Shown here: positions 43,493 to 52,473 of the stretch, in pieces
How the letters are laid out: every line of letters begins with the position of its first letter
How positions within the stretch are numbered: the first letter of the stretch is position 1
DNA from: G963662265 sp963668545
Lineage (GTDB): Bacteria > Spirochaetota > Spirochaetia > CADAEX01
Assembly (NCBI GenBank): GCA_963668545.1
Contig: OY764868.1
Span: 2,542,001-2,606,000, forward strand
Length of the DNA: 64,000 bases
Direction: 5' to 3'
Position numbers and translations under genes: made by a program
Notes under the pieces: generated by a model
Databases searched by the model: none
Seen by the model: only the letters and a program-made list of their open reading frames with translations
Told to the model about the DNA's origin: nothing

Positions 43493-43530
43493 AAAAGGAA
43501 GCAATGAAAAATTAAAACAGCAAGTTGTTG

Positions 43531-43634
43531 TTTTATAAGGATTTATTAAATAAGGACCATAAAACAGAACAGATATAACAGTTTTTCATGATAAAAAACA
43601 CTTCGATATATGAGAAATAAAATACCCATATGGG
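43531..43634. promoter_or_regulatory. Candidate activator sites upstream of nhaC
   Basis: CCCATATGGG (43625-43634), a perfect palindrome about 140 bases upstream of the sigma54 promoter, sits at enhancer distance. TTTTATAAGGATTTAT (43531-43546) recurs exactly upstream of the symporter gene at 48715-48730. Binding is inferred. Confidence 0.45.
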
Positions 43635-43719
43635 AAATTTTATTCACATATTAAAACAACTGTAATTATTAAATATCCGGGATCTGTCTAGAAGAGATGA
43701 GGGAATGAACAGGGCTGTT

Positions 43720-45090
43720 CTATAATTCATACTCATTTATCTTGTTTGTAAGCTGCCTTCTGCTTATTTCAAGTTTCCGGGCTGTTTCAGAAATATTTCC
43801 CCCGCATTTATCAAGAGACTTTTTTATATATTCTGTTTCAAACTCTCTTCTGACCTCTTTAAGGGGGCGAAGATGGGAAATATTCTGCACACTGCCTCTT
43901 CCGGTTTTCTTTGCAGGGTCTGAAGAAAAACAGTAGTCTGGAAGATCGCTCAGTTTAAGTGTTTCAGTATCGGCAAGAACAACCAGCCTTTCAACAATAT
44001 TTCTCATTTCTCTGAGGTTCCCGGGATAATTGTAGCCTGACAGAAAATCAAGAAGCCGAGGTTCAAGTCCCTTTACTTTTTTATTAAGATCATTTTCAGA
44101 TTTTCTGATGAAAAACCACAGCAGGGAATCAATATCCTCTTTTCTTTCCCTTAAAGGGGGGATCCTGATTATTATAGTACTTATCCTGTAAAAAAGATCT
44201 TCACGGAAAGTTCCCAGGGCAATTGCATCCTGAAGGTCCTTGTTTGTTGCTGCTATCAGCTTGAAATCAATTTTTATGTTTTTATTGCTTCCTATCCTCT
44301 GAATTTCCTTGTTCTCCAGGTTCTGAAGCAGTTTCACCTGTGTCTGAAGAGGTATATCCCCTATCTCATCAATAAAAAGGATCCCGCTGTCAGCTGCTTC
44401 AAACCTTCCTGTCCTGGATGAGCTGGCTCCTGTAAAAGATCCCTTTTCATAGCCGTAAAGTTCAGCCTCAACCAGTGATTCGGGAAAGGAGGAACAGTTA
44501 ATGCTTACAAAAGGGCTGTTTTTCCTTCTGCTGCACTGATGGATATATCTGGCAAGGACCTCCTTGCCGACACCTGACTCACCGAGAATAAGCACATTTG
44601 TATCATTTGCAGCTACTTTACCCGCAATATCAAGAACATTTCTGAACGCCCTGTTCCGGGTCTCCAGAAGACAACCTGAACCAGTCTGCTGGGTTCTCAG
44701 GATAGCGTTGGAATTTTCCAGTTCAGCAATTCTTTCAATTTTTCTTATTTCCATGATAAGCTCTTCTGGATCATGGCTTTTCACAAAATATCCGAAAGCC
44801 CCGAAACGCATTGCCTCAACAGCATTTTTAACTGATCCGTAACCTGTAACAATAAGAACTTCAAGATCAGGATATTTTTCCTTTGAAATCTTCAGAAACT
44901 CAATACCGTCCATTCCGGTCATCAGGAGATCAGTAACTGCAAGATCATAATCACTGTTTTCCAGCATCCCAAGGGCAGCTTCACCGCTTTCAGCAGTATC
45001 AACAATATATTTATTAATTTCAAAGATATTTCTTAATACTTCCCTGTATTCAGGCTCATCATCAATGACAAGAATTCTGAAATTATTCAT
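43720..45090 (-). CDS. NtrC-family sigma54-dependent response regulator
   Basis: About 456 residues from the second of two ATGs (45090), 6 bases after GGAG inside the end of the kinase gene. Receiver: ILVIDDEPEYREVL and LAVTDLLMTGMDGIEF with the phospho-acceptor Asp. AAA+ domain: GESGVGKEVLARYIHQ (Walker A), GYEKGSFTGASSS (the GAFTGA loop that touches sigma54) and GILFIDEIGDIP (Walker B). C-terminal Fis-type helix-turn-helix: GNISETARKLEISRRQLTNK. It should activate sigma54 promoters such as the one at 43477-43492. Signal input comes from the kinase gene it overlaps. Confidence 0.92.
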   Translation of the reverse strand: MNNFRILVIDDEPEYREVLRNIFEINKYIVDTAESGEAALGMLENSDYDLAVTDLLMTGMDGIEFLKISKEKYPDLEVLIVTGYGSVKNAVEAMRFGAFGYFVKSHDPEELIMEIRKIERIAELENSNAILRTQQTGSGCLLETRNRAFRNVLDIAGKVAANDTNVLILGESGVGKEVLARYIHQCSRRKNSPFVSINCSSFPESLVEAELYGYEKGSFTGASSSRTGRFEAADSGILFIDEIGDIPLQTQVKLLQNLENKEIQRIGSNKNIKIDFKLIAATNKDLQDAIALGTFREDLFYRISTIIIRIPPLRERKEDIDSLLWFFIRKSENDLNKKVKGLEPRLLDFLSGYNYPGNLREMRNIVERLVVLADTETLKLSDLPDYCFSSDPAKKTGRGSVQNISHLRPLKEVRREFETEYIKKSLDKCGGNISETARKLEISRRQLTNKINEYEL

Positions 45091-47107
45091 CATGGTCTCC
45101 GTTATCAAGCGGAAGTGTAACTGTAAACTCAGAACCTCTGCCTGTTTTACTTTTTACAGTGATTTCCCCGCCGTATCTCTTGATATCACTGTATACAATA
45201 TAAAGGCCCAGGCCTGTTCCCTTTCCCCGCTTCTTTGTTGTAAAAAAAGGATTGAAAATACTGGCCATATCTTTTTCATCTATCCCTGTTCCTGTATCGG
45301 AAAACTTCAGCACAAGGTTCATTTCAAGGACCTCGCCACTCACCCTGAGGACTCCTCCGTCAGGCATTGCATCAATAGCATTTCCTGTCAGGTTTATTAC
45401 AATATGCTTAAGGACCTCCCTGTTGATCAGGTAGCTGATATCACTGCTGCAGTCAATTTCATATTTTATCTTTCTGCTGTGCATAAGTTTTTTTTCAAGC
45501 TGAAGTATTTCCTCAATAAAATTTTTTATATATATCTTTTCATTATCCTCATTATCCAGCCTTGAAAAATTCAACAGGTTATCAATAATGCTTCCGGCCT
45601 TTTCAACCGATGCCTCAATCTGGCTTATGCTTCTGCTTATCTGATCATCATTCTGATCTGTTGAATGTTTAAGGAGATAGCTGTAGTTCCTTATCAGTCC
45701 AAGAGGGTTTCTGATTTCATGTGCCATACCGGCTGCAAGCTGCCCGATTGCAGCCATCTTGTTTTCCTGAAAGAATTTCTGCTCAGTGATTTTTTCCGTT
45801 GTTATATCCTTGACCATCAGAAGAACTTTCCTCACTTCTGATCTGTCAAGTTCAATCGGGTAACTGCTCAGTTCATAAATGCTTCCCCTGTCAGAGAACT
45901 CTTTTTTATATATTTTGTTGTTTTTGAATGTTTTTTTGATAATGCATGAAGAGCAGTTTTCAAAAAACCTTTTTTCAAGGGAAAAACAGTGTTTCTGAAG
46001 TATCTCATCAGCAGTCTTGCCTGTAAACCTGCTGAAAGATTTGTTTATGTTCACTATTTCACATTTTTCATTGAAAGTCGCCATCAGGTGTGCAAGACCG
46101 TCAAAAGTTATCTTTAATTCATTTCTGCTCAGATCAAGCTCTTCCGTTCTCCTTGCAATCTCTCTTTTAAGTGTTTTATTGAGCTGGGAGAATATATAGA
46201 AAACCAGAGCTGTAACTGTCGTAAAAATGAGCAGGAGAAGCAGGACCTGCCCGGCTTTTCCCGTCTGCACAAATCCGGCAGTCACGCCAAGCCATTTCTG
46301 CTGTATTTTCAGCATCATCCGTTTTGATTTCAGGCTGGCTATCCCCTTATTCATTATTCCCAAAAGTACTTTATCATTTTTCGGTATACCCAGAACACAA
46401 TCCTGCTCATAGGCCGGTTCGGGAATAATTTTAAGTATTTCCCTGCCGTCAAGTTTATTCATGTAGTAGCTTAAAACAGGTTCATCGCCAACCACTGCAT
46501 CGGCAAACCCGTCTCTCACCATTGCAAGTGCAGAAAAATTATCCCCTGTAAAAAGGAATTTCTGTTCAGGATTTCTGGATTTAAGGTAATCAATTGCAAA
46601 ATCACCTGCAGGAAGGGCGACAGTTTTGTTTTTAAGATCTGAAATACTGTTTATGGAACTGTCATAGGCGGAAGTGACTATAATTCCCCGGAGATTATAT
46701 ATAGGATTTGAAAAAAGGAATTTTTCTGCTCTTTCCCTTGATTTGAACATATCGCTGAAATCAGTCTCGCCTCTCTCAAGTTTTTCAAGAGCATTGCTCC
46801 AGATAAGTGGTTCCAGCTTGATTTCAATACCCAGTTCTATTGAAAGGGCATTTACATAATCAACAACAAGGCCTATATACTGACCGCTTTCATGGTCCAC
46901 ATACCTTAAGGGGGGAGAGCTTCTGTCTGAGCCGTATATCAGAAATTCCTTTTTATTGAGGTATTCCCTTTCCTCTTCCGTGATCATGTTTCTTTTAAAC
47001 AGCTGATCAAAAAGATTCACATTCGAACTGAGGGAAAAATAAAATGTGACAACAAAGATATTCAGAAAAAGAATTAAAACAACAGCAACTAAAATATTAC
47101 GCTTCAT
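45083..47107 (-). CDS. Sensor histidine kinase with periplasmic solute-binding domain
   Basis: The 674-residue kinase has a membrane helix (residues 5-25), then a family 3 solute-binding-like domain (LIYGSDRSSPPLRYVDHESG to KIQQKWLGVTAGF, about 50-275), typical of amino-acid receptors, a second helix near 290, a PAS domain and the kinase core. The PAS part has Cys residues in HCFSLEKRFFENCSSCIIKK, which could bind a metal or sense redox. MAHEIRNPLGLIRNYS holds the phospho-His; GKGTGLGLYIVYSDIKRYGG is the G2 box. It probably senses an outside amino acid and signals to the overlapping sigma54 regulator. Confidence 0.9.
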   Translation of the reverse strand: MKRNILVAVVLILFLNIFVVTFYFSLSSNVNLFDQLFKRNMITEEEREYLNKKEFLIYGSDRSSPPLRYVDHESGQYIGLVVDYVNALSIELGIEIKLEPLIWSNALEKLERGETDFSDMFKSRERAEKFLFSNPIYNLRGIIVTSAYDSSINSISDLKNKTVALPAGDFAIDYLKSRNPEQKFLFTGDNFSALAMVRDGFADAVVGDEPVLSYYMNKLDGREILKIIPEPAYEQDCVLGIPKNDKVLLGIMNKGIASLKSKRMMLKIQQKWLGVTAGFVQTGKAGQVLLLLLIFTTVTALVFYIFSQLNKTLKREIARRTEELDLSRNELKITFDGLAHLMATFNEKCEIVNINKSFSRFTGKTADEILQKHCFSLEKRFFENCSSCIIKKTFKNNKIYKKEFSDRGSIYELSSYPIELDRSEVRKVLLMVKDITTEKITEQKFFQENKMAAIGQLAAGMAHEIRNPLGLIRNYSYLLKHSTDQNDDQISRSISQIEASVEKAGSIIDNLLNFSRLDNEDNEKIYIKNFIEEILQLEKKLMHSRKIKYEIDCSSDISYLINREVLKHIVINLTGNAIDAMPDGGVLRVSGEVLEMNLVLKFSDTGTGIDEKDMASIFNPFFTTKKRGKGTGLGLYIVYSDIKRYGGEITVKSKTGRGSEFTVTLPLDNGDHDE

Positions 47108-47204
47108 TTATTTCTCAGCAGCAAATCCTGCAGGCTGTCTGCAGAACTCATTATTCGGGATAAGGTCGTGTTATTGTAATCCAGGAAAAGAGATAGGGCA
47201 AGAT

Positions 47205-47259
47205 TAAAAAAGGCAGCGGAAGCAGCCTGATGTATACAGGACACAGCTCTCCCGATGCC
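47205..47259 (-). terminator. Terminator of the symporter gene
   Basis: On the minus strand GGCATCGGGAG and CTTCCGCTGCC pair with two mismatches around an inner hairpin (CCTG/CAGG), followed by TTTTTT. Confidence 0.65.
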
Positions 47260-47300
47260 TTTTCTTTTTTACTGCCTGATAGTTAACAGTCAGTATTCCT

Positions 47301-48587
47301 TTATTTCCACTTATCCATATCAAGATCTTTTTCACTCTTGGAAACAAGTATTGTACCAGTCATATCACCGGTAACATTTACACTTGTTCTTCCCATATCG
47401 AGAATAGCATCAATTCCCAGTATCATTGCATAGGCTGCAGCAACAGGTGAACCTGCTTCAACAGGAAGACCTACTGAATTGAGTACAAGGAGAAGCATGA
47501 TAGCTCCTGCCCCGGGAACACCTGCTGTACCGATTGATGCCAGAACTGCAGTAATAATTACTGTCAGCTGCTGCCCGAATGAAAGAGGCATACCGATGGC
47601 AAAAGCGATGAAAAGCGCACAGACACCCTGATAGATAGCTGTACCATCCATGTTTATTGTAGCGCCCAGGGGAAGTGTGAATGAGTAGATATTCTTCCCT
47701 ACACCGAAGTTTTCCTTTGCAGCTTTCATTGTTACAGGGAGTGTACCGGAACTTGATCTTGTAACAAATGCTGTAAGCATGGGCTCTCTTGCTCCGACAA
47801 GGAATTTCTTGAAACTTAGTTTGTTCAGCATGAGAAGAACGCCGTAAACAAGTACAACATGAACAATAAGCCCTGTGTAGGTTGCAAGAGTTACAACTCC
47901 GAGGGGTCCGAAAGCTTTGGCGCCCTGCTGGCCGAATACAACTGCAATAAGGGCAAAAACACCGATAGGAGCATACTGGAGAACCCATTTTACAATCATG
48001 TACATTACTTCCGCAATACCGTCAAATACATTGTAAATTGTTTCTCCGACTGTTTTGAGCCTGCTGTCACTGCTGATTTTGAGGAATGAAACACCGATAC
48101 CGAAAATAATTGCAAAGAAAATTACAGGAAGTACCTGGCCTCCTGCAAGAGCACCGATCGGGTTTGTTGGAATTATGTTAAGAAGAGTAGTTATCAGCGA
48201 GGGCTGGTTAAGCGCTTTTCCTGCAGCATCTGCTGCACCTGCAAGAGCAAGGCCTGCCCCGGGTCTGAAGAGATTACCTGCAAGAAGGCCGATTGCTACT
48301 GCAAAAGCTGAAGTCAGCATGTAGAAAACAATAATTTTCACCCCGACCTTACCGAGAGTGGCAGGGCTTATGCTGGCAGAACCGACAACAAGTGATGAAA
48401 GAATAAGAGGCATTACAATCATTTTAAGAAGATTTACGAAAAGACTTCCGAAAGGTTTTACCCAGCCTATTGAAGACCCGAAAATAATACCTGCGAGTGC
48501 ACCGAGAATAAGTCCTATAAGGATTCTTAAAAGAAGATTAGACTTGAAATAAAAATCCAGCGGACCTTTTTTAATATCATCTGACAT
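47301..48587 (-). CDS. Dicarboxylate/amino acid:cation symporter (GltP/DctA family)
   Basis: The 428-residue protein has the DAACS fold with eight helices and two hairpins. FVTRSSSGTLPVTMKAAKEN is the hairpin-1 serine motif; PLGATINMDGTAIYQG is the NMDGT sodium and substrate motif in helix 7; MGRTSVNVTGDMTGTILV is helix 8 with the substrate-binding Asp and Thr. It imports glutamate, aspartate or a C4-dicarboxylate with Na+ or H+. The ribosome site AGGAGG is excellent. It lies between two two-component systems, either of which may regulate it. Confidence 0.93.
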   Translation of the reverse strand: MSDDIKKGPLDFYFKSNLLLRILIGLILGALAGIIFGSSIGWVKPFGSLFVNLLKMIVMPLILSSLVVGSASISPATLGKVGVKIIVFYMLTSAFAVAIGLLAGNLFRPGAGLALAGAADAAGKALNQPSLITTLLNIIPTNPIGALAGGQVLPVIFFAIIFGIGVSFLKISSDSRLKTVGETIYNVFDGIAEVMYMIVKWVLQYAPIGVFALIAVVFGQQGAKAFGPLGVVTLATYTGLIVHVVLVYGVLLMLNKLSFKKFLVGAREPMLTAFVTRSSSGTLPVTMKAAKENFGVGKNIYSFTLPLGATINMDGTAIYQGVCALFIAFAIGMPLSFGQQLTVIITAVLASIGTAGVPGAGAIMLLLVLNSVGLPVEAGSPVAAAYAMILGIDAILDMGRTSVNVTGDMTGTILVSKSEKDLDMDKWK

Positions 48588-48685
48588 ATAGTTTCCTCCT
48601 GATTATAATTACAATCCCGGAATTCAGAGAAGTAAATACATCCTATGGTCTATTTTTAAATAAAAAGGGGGAAATACAGTGATAT

Positions 48686-48730
48686 CAATACACCATTTGG
48701 TGTATTTCTTTATATTTTATAAGGATTTAT
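48686..48730. promoter_or_regulatory. Palindrome and shared motif upstream of the symporter gene
   Basis: AATACACC-ATTT-GGTGTATT is a perfect inverted repeat about 100-120 bases before the symporter start. TTTTATAAGGATTTAT (48715-48730) follows and matches a 16-base sequence upstream of nhaC. Likely regulator-binding sites; no T-run supports a terminator on the minus strand. Confidence 0.5.
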
Positions 48731-48744
48731 GCCCCTGAACAGTA

Positions 48745-49434
48745 TTACGGATGAATAAGATTTTCACCGATAACCTTTTTCATGAATTCAACCCTGGATG
48801 AGACATCAAGCTTGCGGTATATGTGAAGGATATGCTTTTTCACTGTAGCACTTGAAATATTAAGCCTTTCGGCAGTTTCACGGTAATTGTAGCCTGCGGC
48901 AATTGCCTCCAGCACCTCATATTCCCTGTCAGTAAGTTTATAATCATTATCAGCATCTGTCCCGTTTTCACTATTGATGCCAATACTGCTGACGGCTGTC
49001 TGATTATCCTTCTGGATTTCGCTGAAAAGCTTTCCTGCAGCTTCAGGGCTTATAGGGGCTCCCCCCTGGCTAAGAGTCTTAAGCTGCTCAACAAGCTGTG
49101 CCGGTTTTGTATTCTTCAATACATATCCGGAAGCCCCTGCCCTGATTGCCCTGAAGATTTTATCCGGCTCCTCAAATACAGTAAGCATTATTACCTTCAT
49201 GCTGCTGTTGAGTTTTTTTATCCTTTCAGTTGCCCTTATTCCGTCAATACCGGGAAGGCCGATATCCATGAGTACTATATCTGCGCTTCTTCCGGATTCA
49301 ATATCACTTAACAAGTCCTCGGCACAGGAAAAAGTTCTTGCAACCTTTATTTCATTATAGAGGTTAAGAAGATAACGAAGCCCTTCCCTGACCTCTTTTT
49401 CATCCTCAACAATATAAACTTTCAGTATGTCCAT
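48745..49434 (-). CDS. NarL/LuxR-type response regulator
   Basis: The 229-residue protein has a receiver (VYIVEDEKEVREGLRYLL; ADIVLMDIGLPGIDG with the phospho-Asp) and a LuxR-type helix-turn-helix (LTDREYEVLEAIAAGYNYRE to SATVKKHILHIYRKL). It is encoded 33 bases after its sensor kinase on the same strand. The symporter gene follows at once, making it a likely target. The ribosome site AAGGG is present. Confidence 0.93.
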   Translation of the reverse strand: MDILKVYIVEDEKEVREGLRYLLNLYNEIKVARTFSCAEDLLSDIESGRSADIVLMDIGLPGIDGIRATERIKKLNSSMKVIMLTVFEEPDKIFRAIRAGASGYVLKNTKPAQLVEQLKTLSQGGAPISPEAAGKLFSEIQKDNQTAVSSIGINSENGTDADNDYKLTDREYEVLEAIAAGYNYRETAERLNISSATVKKHILHIYRKLDVSSRVEFMKKVIGENLIHP

Positions 49435-49467
49435 TTTTACCCTTTATTATCCTCTTGCCGGGACTTT

Positions 49468-51300
49468 TTAATCAGAATAACTTTCATCATCAGTGTTGCT
49501 GACAGCGTCAGAATCCGCATGACTGAATTTAAGAATCACCTTGACTCCTTTATTTCGGCCTGTCTCGAAGAGAGCTGTCCCCCTGATACTTCTCATCCTC
49601 TTTCTTATATTTCTTATACCGCTGCCGGAAGAGAGATATTTCCTGTCTTTCACACCGGAACCGTCATCATGGAATATCAGAAAAAGCCTTTCCTTTTCCC
49701 TGCCGATAACAAGAAAAACCTTTCTCGCATCTGAATGTTTAAGGACATTGCTTACAAGTTCTTTAAGTATGTTTACAAGCTCCTTTTCGGCTCTCAGGTC
49801 AAGAAGGTCTGTAAGAATTTCAGGTTTTATTTTCCATTTGATTTTCAGATCAATGTTTTTTGGGGAAAGCCTTTCTGTTATCCTGTTTTCAAGATATTCA
49901 TATAGAGTCTCCGATATTTCACTTCTGTCCCTGACAACAATATCCTTTAGCTCCCTTATGGCTGTACTGCAGTTATCAGAAATTCTGTTTATCATTTCAA
50001 GTCTTTCAGGAGAGGAGCTGCCCTCTTCAATTGCCTGCAGCACATTGTTGCAGATATTTATATTTGTAAGTTTTGCCCCTATTGAATCATGAAGATCCTG
50101 AAGGATCCTTTCCTTTTCCTCAATAATCCTCAGCCTGGTGTTTTCCTTCTGAAGGTTTATCACTTCCCGGGTCCTTTCCTCCACTTTCTTCTCAAGGCTT
50201 TCAGAGTAACCCTTTACAACATCAAAAAGCCGGTTGAACTGCTCCCCTATTACACCGAACTCATTTGAACTTTTTATATTGGCCCTTATATTACTGTCCC
50301 CGGATTCCAGCCGCTTCATTACTGAATAAAGCTCTTCAAGCGGCCTTATTATCAGACTGCGGCTCAGGCTGACAAGTGTAATAAAAAGCATTATGACAAG
50401 AACAAAATACACAGAAGAGATTATGGTAATTACCCTTTTGACATCGCTGATTATTGAATTATAGGGATATATAATGCTGAGGTTCCATCCTGTAAGACTG
50501 TTTCTTTTAAAGGCAAAAAAGTAATCCTCCCCGCCGAGATTTCCGATAAAGCTGCCCTCTGTAATTTCAGGGTCTGAGGCCAGATGCAGAGAAAGTATCT
50601 TCTCTATAGGAAGGGCCCGCTCCTCTCCCAGATTGTCCAGCTGACTTGCAATTACACGGCCTGTATCCGAGAGAAGAATAACCCGGCCGTTTTTTTCTAT
50701 TTTCAGTTCATCAAGAAAATCGCGCATTGATTCAAGCATCACATCAATTCCCAGAATACCCACAAACCTGTTTTCCCTGTCATGGACAGGATTGACGCTT
50801 GTAATTCCCAGTTTGTTGATGCTTGCATAAATATATGGATCAGTTACAGCATGTTTTCCTGCAATATAACCTTTCCTGTACCAGGGACGGAGGACAGGAT
50901 TATACCCTTCGGGGAATGTAGGTGTATAATCACTGAAACCTTCACCATAACCCCATTCATACATTTCCCCCTCTTTTGTACCCAGATATATGGCCCTGAG
51001 ATATTTTTTTCGGGCAAGTACATTGGCAACAAACAGCTCCTTCATTTCTTCTGTTCTAACTTCATAGACAGCGCTGTAATTAACAAGGGACTCGGAAATC
51101 CTTTCAATCTCTTCAAAAAAATAATTAATCTTGGAATCTGTCTCATAGAGTATTGTCAATGCCTCTTTTTCCGCGTCATCGGAAAAAAAACGGCCGAGAT
51201 ACTGGAAACTGAATATGAGTACAGCGGCAAGGTAGAAAAACATGGATAATACTATGTATTTTGAAAGCTCATATCTTATACTGTTTCTGAAAATAATCAT
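49468..51300 (-). CDS. Sensor histidine kinase with Cache and HAMP domains
   Basis: The 610-residue kinase has a membrane helix near residues 15-35, a periplasmic dCache-type domain (ILGIDVMLESMRDFLDEL near 190; GRVILLSDTGRVIAS), a second helix near 290, HAMP, a coiled coil (SLEKKVEERTREVINLQKEN) and a HisKA_3 NarX-like core. LQDLHDSIGAKLTNINI holds the phospho-His; FHDDGSGVKD and SGSGIRNIRKRMRSIRG form the ATP site. Cache domains commonly bind amino acids or carboxylates, so it may sense the neighbouring symporter's substrate. Its partner is the NarL-type regulator. Confidence 0.92.
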   Translation of the reverse strand: MIIFRNSIRYELSKYIVLSMFFYLAAVLIFSFQYLGRFFSDDAEKEALTILYETDSKINYFFEEIERISESLVNYSAVYEVRTEEMKELFVANVLARKKYLRAIYLGTKEGEMYEWGYGEGFSDYTPTFPEGYNPVLRPWYRKGYIAGKHAVTDPYIYASINKLGITSVNPVHDRENRFVGILGIDVMLESMRDFLDELKIEKNGRVILLSDTGRVIASQLDNLGEERALPIEKILSLHLASDPEITEGSFIGNLGGEDYFFAFKRNSLTGWNLSIIYPYNSIISDVKRVITIISSVYFVLVIMLFITLVSLSRSLIIRPLEELYSVMKRLESGDSNIRANIKSSNEFGVIGEQFNRLFDVVKGYSESLEKKVEERTREVINLQKENTRLRIIEEKERILQDLHDSIGAKLTNINICNNVLQAIEEGSSSPERLEMINRISDNCSTAIRELKDIVVRDRSEISETLYEYLENRITERLSPKNIDLKIKWKIKPEILTDLLDLRAEKELVNILKELVSNVLKHSDARKVFLVIGREKERLFLIFHDDGSGVKDRKYLSSGSGIRNIRKRMRSIRGTALFETGRNKGVKVILKFSHADSDAVSNTDDESYSD

Positions 51301-51490
51301 GAAATAAGGCCGACTCCCTTTGGTTTATTAATAGATCACTTGTACTGATGTAAATATCAGGTTATCCCAGATAATTATACGCCGGCATTTAAAAATAGAA
51401 CAACATAAAAATCTCTGAAAACAGAAACAGGTATCTCATAAATATTACCATGACTGGAATCAGATAAATCATACATGCAGATGGAAAAGA

Positions 51491-51519
51491 TTGATGTTAT
51501 CATACAGATAAGATATTCT
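51491..51519 (+). promoter_or_regulatory. Promoter of rarD, leaderless geometry
   Basis: TTGATG (51491-51496), 17 bases, TATTCT (51514-51519), then 6 bases to ATG 51526. No ribosome site lies in between, and an upstream in-frame ATG at 51475 would fall before the promoter. Confidence 0.65.
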
Positions 51520-51525
51520 CTTTTT

Positions 51526-52431
51526 ATGGATATTAGCAGTAAAACAGACAGCAGTACCTCAGGTTATGCATTTGCAGCAGTTTCCTATGTACTCTGGGGA
51601 CTTCTACCCTTTTTCTGGAAAACACTTCATCATGTCCCCCCTGTTCAGATCATGCTTAACAGGATTATCTGGTGTTATATTTTTCTTATGATAATCTCTC
51701 TTTTCAGAAGAAAAAGCAGCCTGAACATTTTCAGATCATTCAGGCTCTTTGTCTCTGTCTTTATTACAGGAACAGTGCTTTCAATGAACTGGCTTACATA
51801 TATATACTGCGTAAATACAGAACGGATTGTAGAGGCAAGCCTTGGCTACTATATCAATCCCCTTGTATGCATCACACTGGGTATGGTTTTTTTCCGGGAG
51901 CGGCTTAACCGGCTCCAGGTTGCAGCACTTTTTTTTGCATCATCCGGGGTACTCTACATGACTCTCGATTATGGACAATTCCCATATTTCGCTTTTTTTC
52001 TTGCAGTATCGTTCGGCGTATATGGACTTCTTAAAAAGCATTTTGCATTCGATTCCATAGACGGTCTTATGGCGGAAACAATGTCTGTAACACCTATAGC
52101 AGTGGTAATTATGACAGTAATTGCATTCAGGGGGGAAAGCAGCCTTTTTTCAGGATCCATCCGTACAGATATTCTTATAATGATGTCAGGTATTGCTACT
52201 GGCATACCTCTTCTCCTTTTTGCGGAAGGGGCAAAAAAAATACCTCTTTCAGCAATAGGCTTTCTTCAGTATATAGCTCCGACACTTATGCTTCTAACCG
52301 GCATCTTTTATTACAGGGAACCCTTTTTAAGGGCCCATATGATTGGATTTTCCCTGATATGGGCAGGTCTTATCATATATTCTGTATCTGTGATAAGGGA
52401 ACTTAACAGCAGCAGAAAAAAGGCAGGCTGA
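51526..52431 (+). CDS. rarD: RarD/EamA-family permease
   Basis: 301 residues from ATG 51526; the family starts with a short polar tail followed by GYAFAAVSYVLWGLLPFFWK, and a promoter ends just before this ATG, so the in-frame start at 51475 is rejected. Ten hydrophobic segments form two EamA repeats. NWLTYIYCVNTERIVEASLG near residue 85 and LGYYINPLVCITLGMVFF are RarD signatures. The role of RarD is not settled; it probably exports a metabolite or drug. The last codons overlap a terminator of the convergent gene. Confidence 0.85.
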   Translation: MDISSKTDSSTSGYAFAAVSYVLWGLLPFFWKTLHHVPPVQIMLNRIIWCYIFLMIISLFRRKSSLNIFRSFRLFVSVFITGTVLSMNWLTYIYCVNTERIVEASLGYYINPLVCITLGMVFFRERLNRLQVAALFFASSGVLYMTLDYGQFPYFAFFLAVSFGVYGLLKKHFAFDSIDGLMAETMSVTPIAVVIMTVIAFRGESSLFSGSIRTDILIMMSGIATGIPLLLFAEGAKKIPLSAIGFLQYIAPTLMLLTGIFYYREPFLRAHMIGFSLIWAGLIIYSVSVIRELNSSRKKAG

Positions 52432-52443
52432 AAACAGCCTGCC
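52416..52443 (-). terminator. Terminator of the duplicated unknown gene
   Basis: GGCAGGCTG and CAGCCTGCC form a perfect 9-base stem with an AAAA loop. On the minus strand it is followed by TTTTTT. The plus strand lacks a T-run after it, so it mainly ends minus-strand transcription. Confidence 0.8.
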
Positions 52444-52473
52444 GGTAAAAAAACATTCCTCTTAAAATACCTG

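Noticed and set aside
48687..48706. Palindrome as terminator of the NarL-type regulator gene
   Set aside because: No T-run follows on the minus strand, and the sequence continues into the symporter's upstream region.
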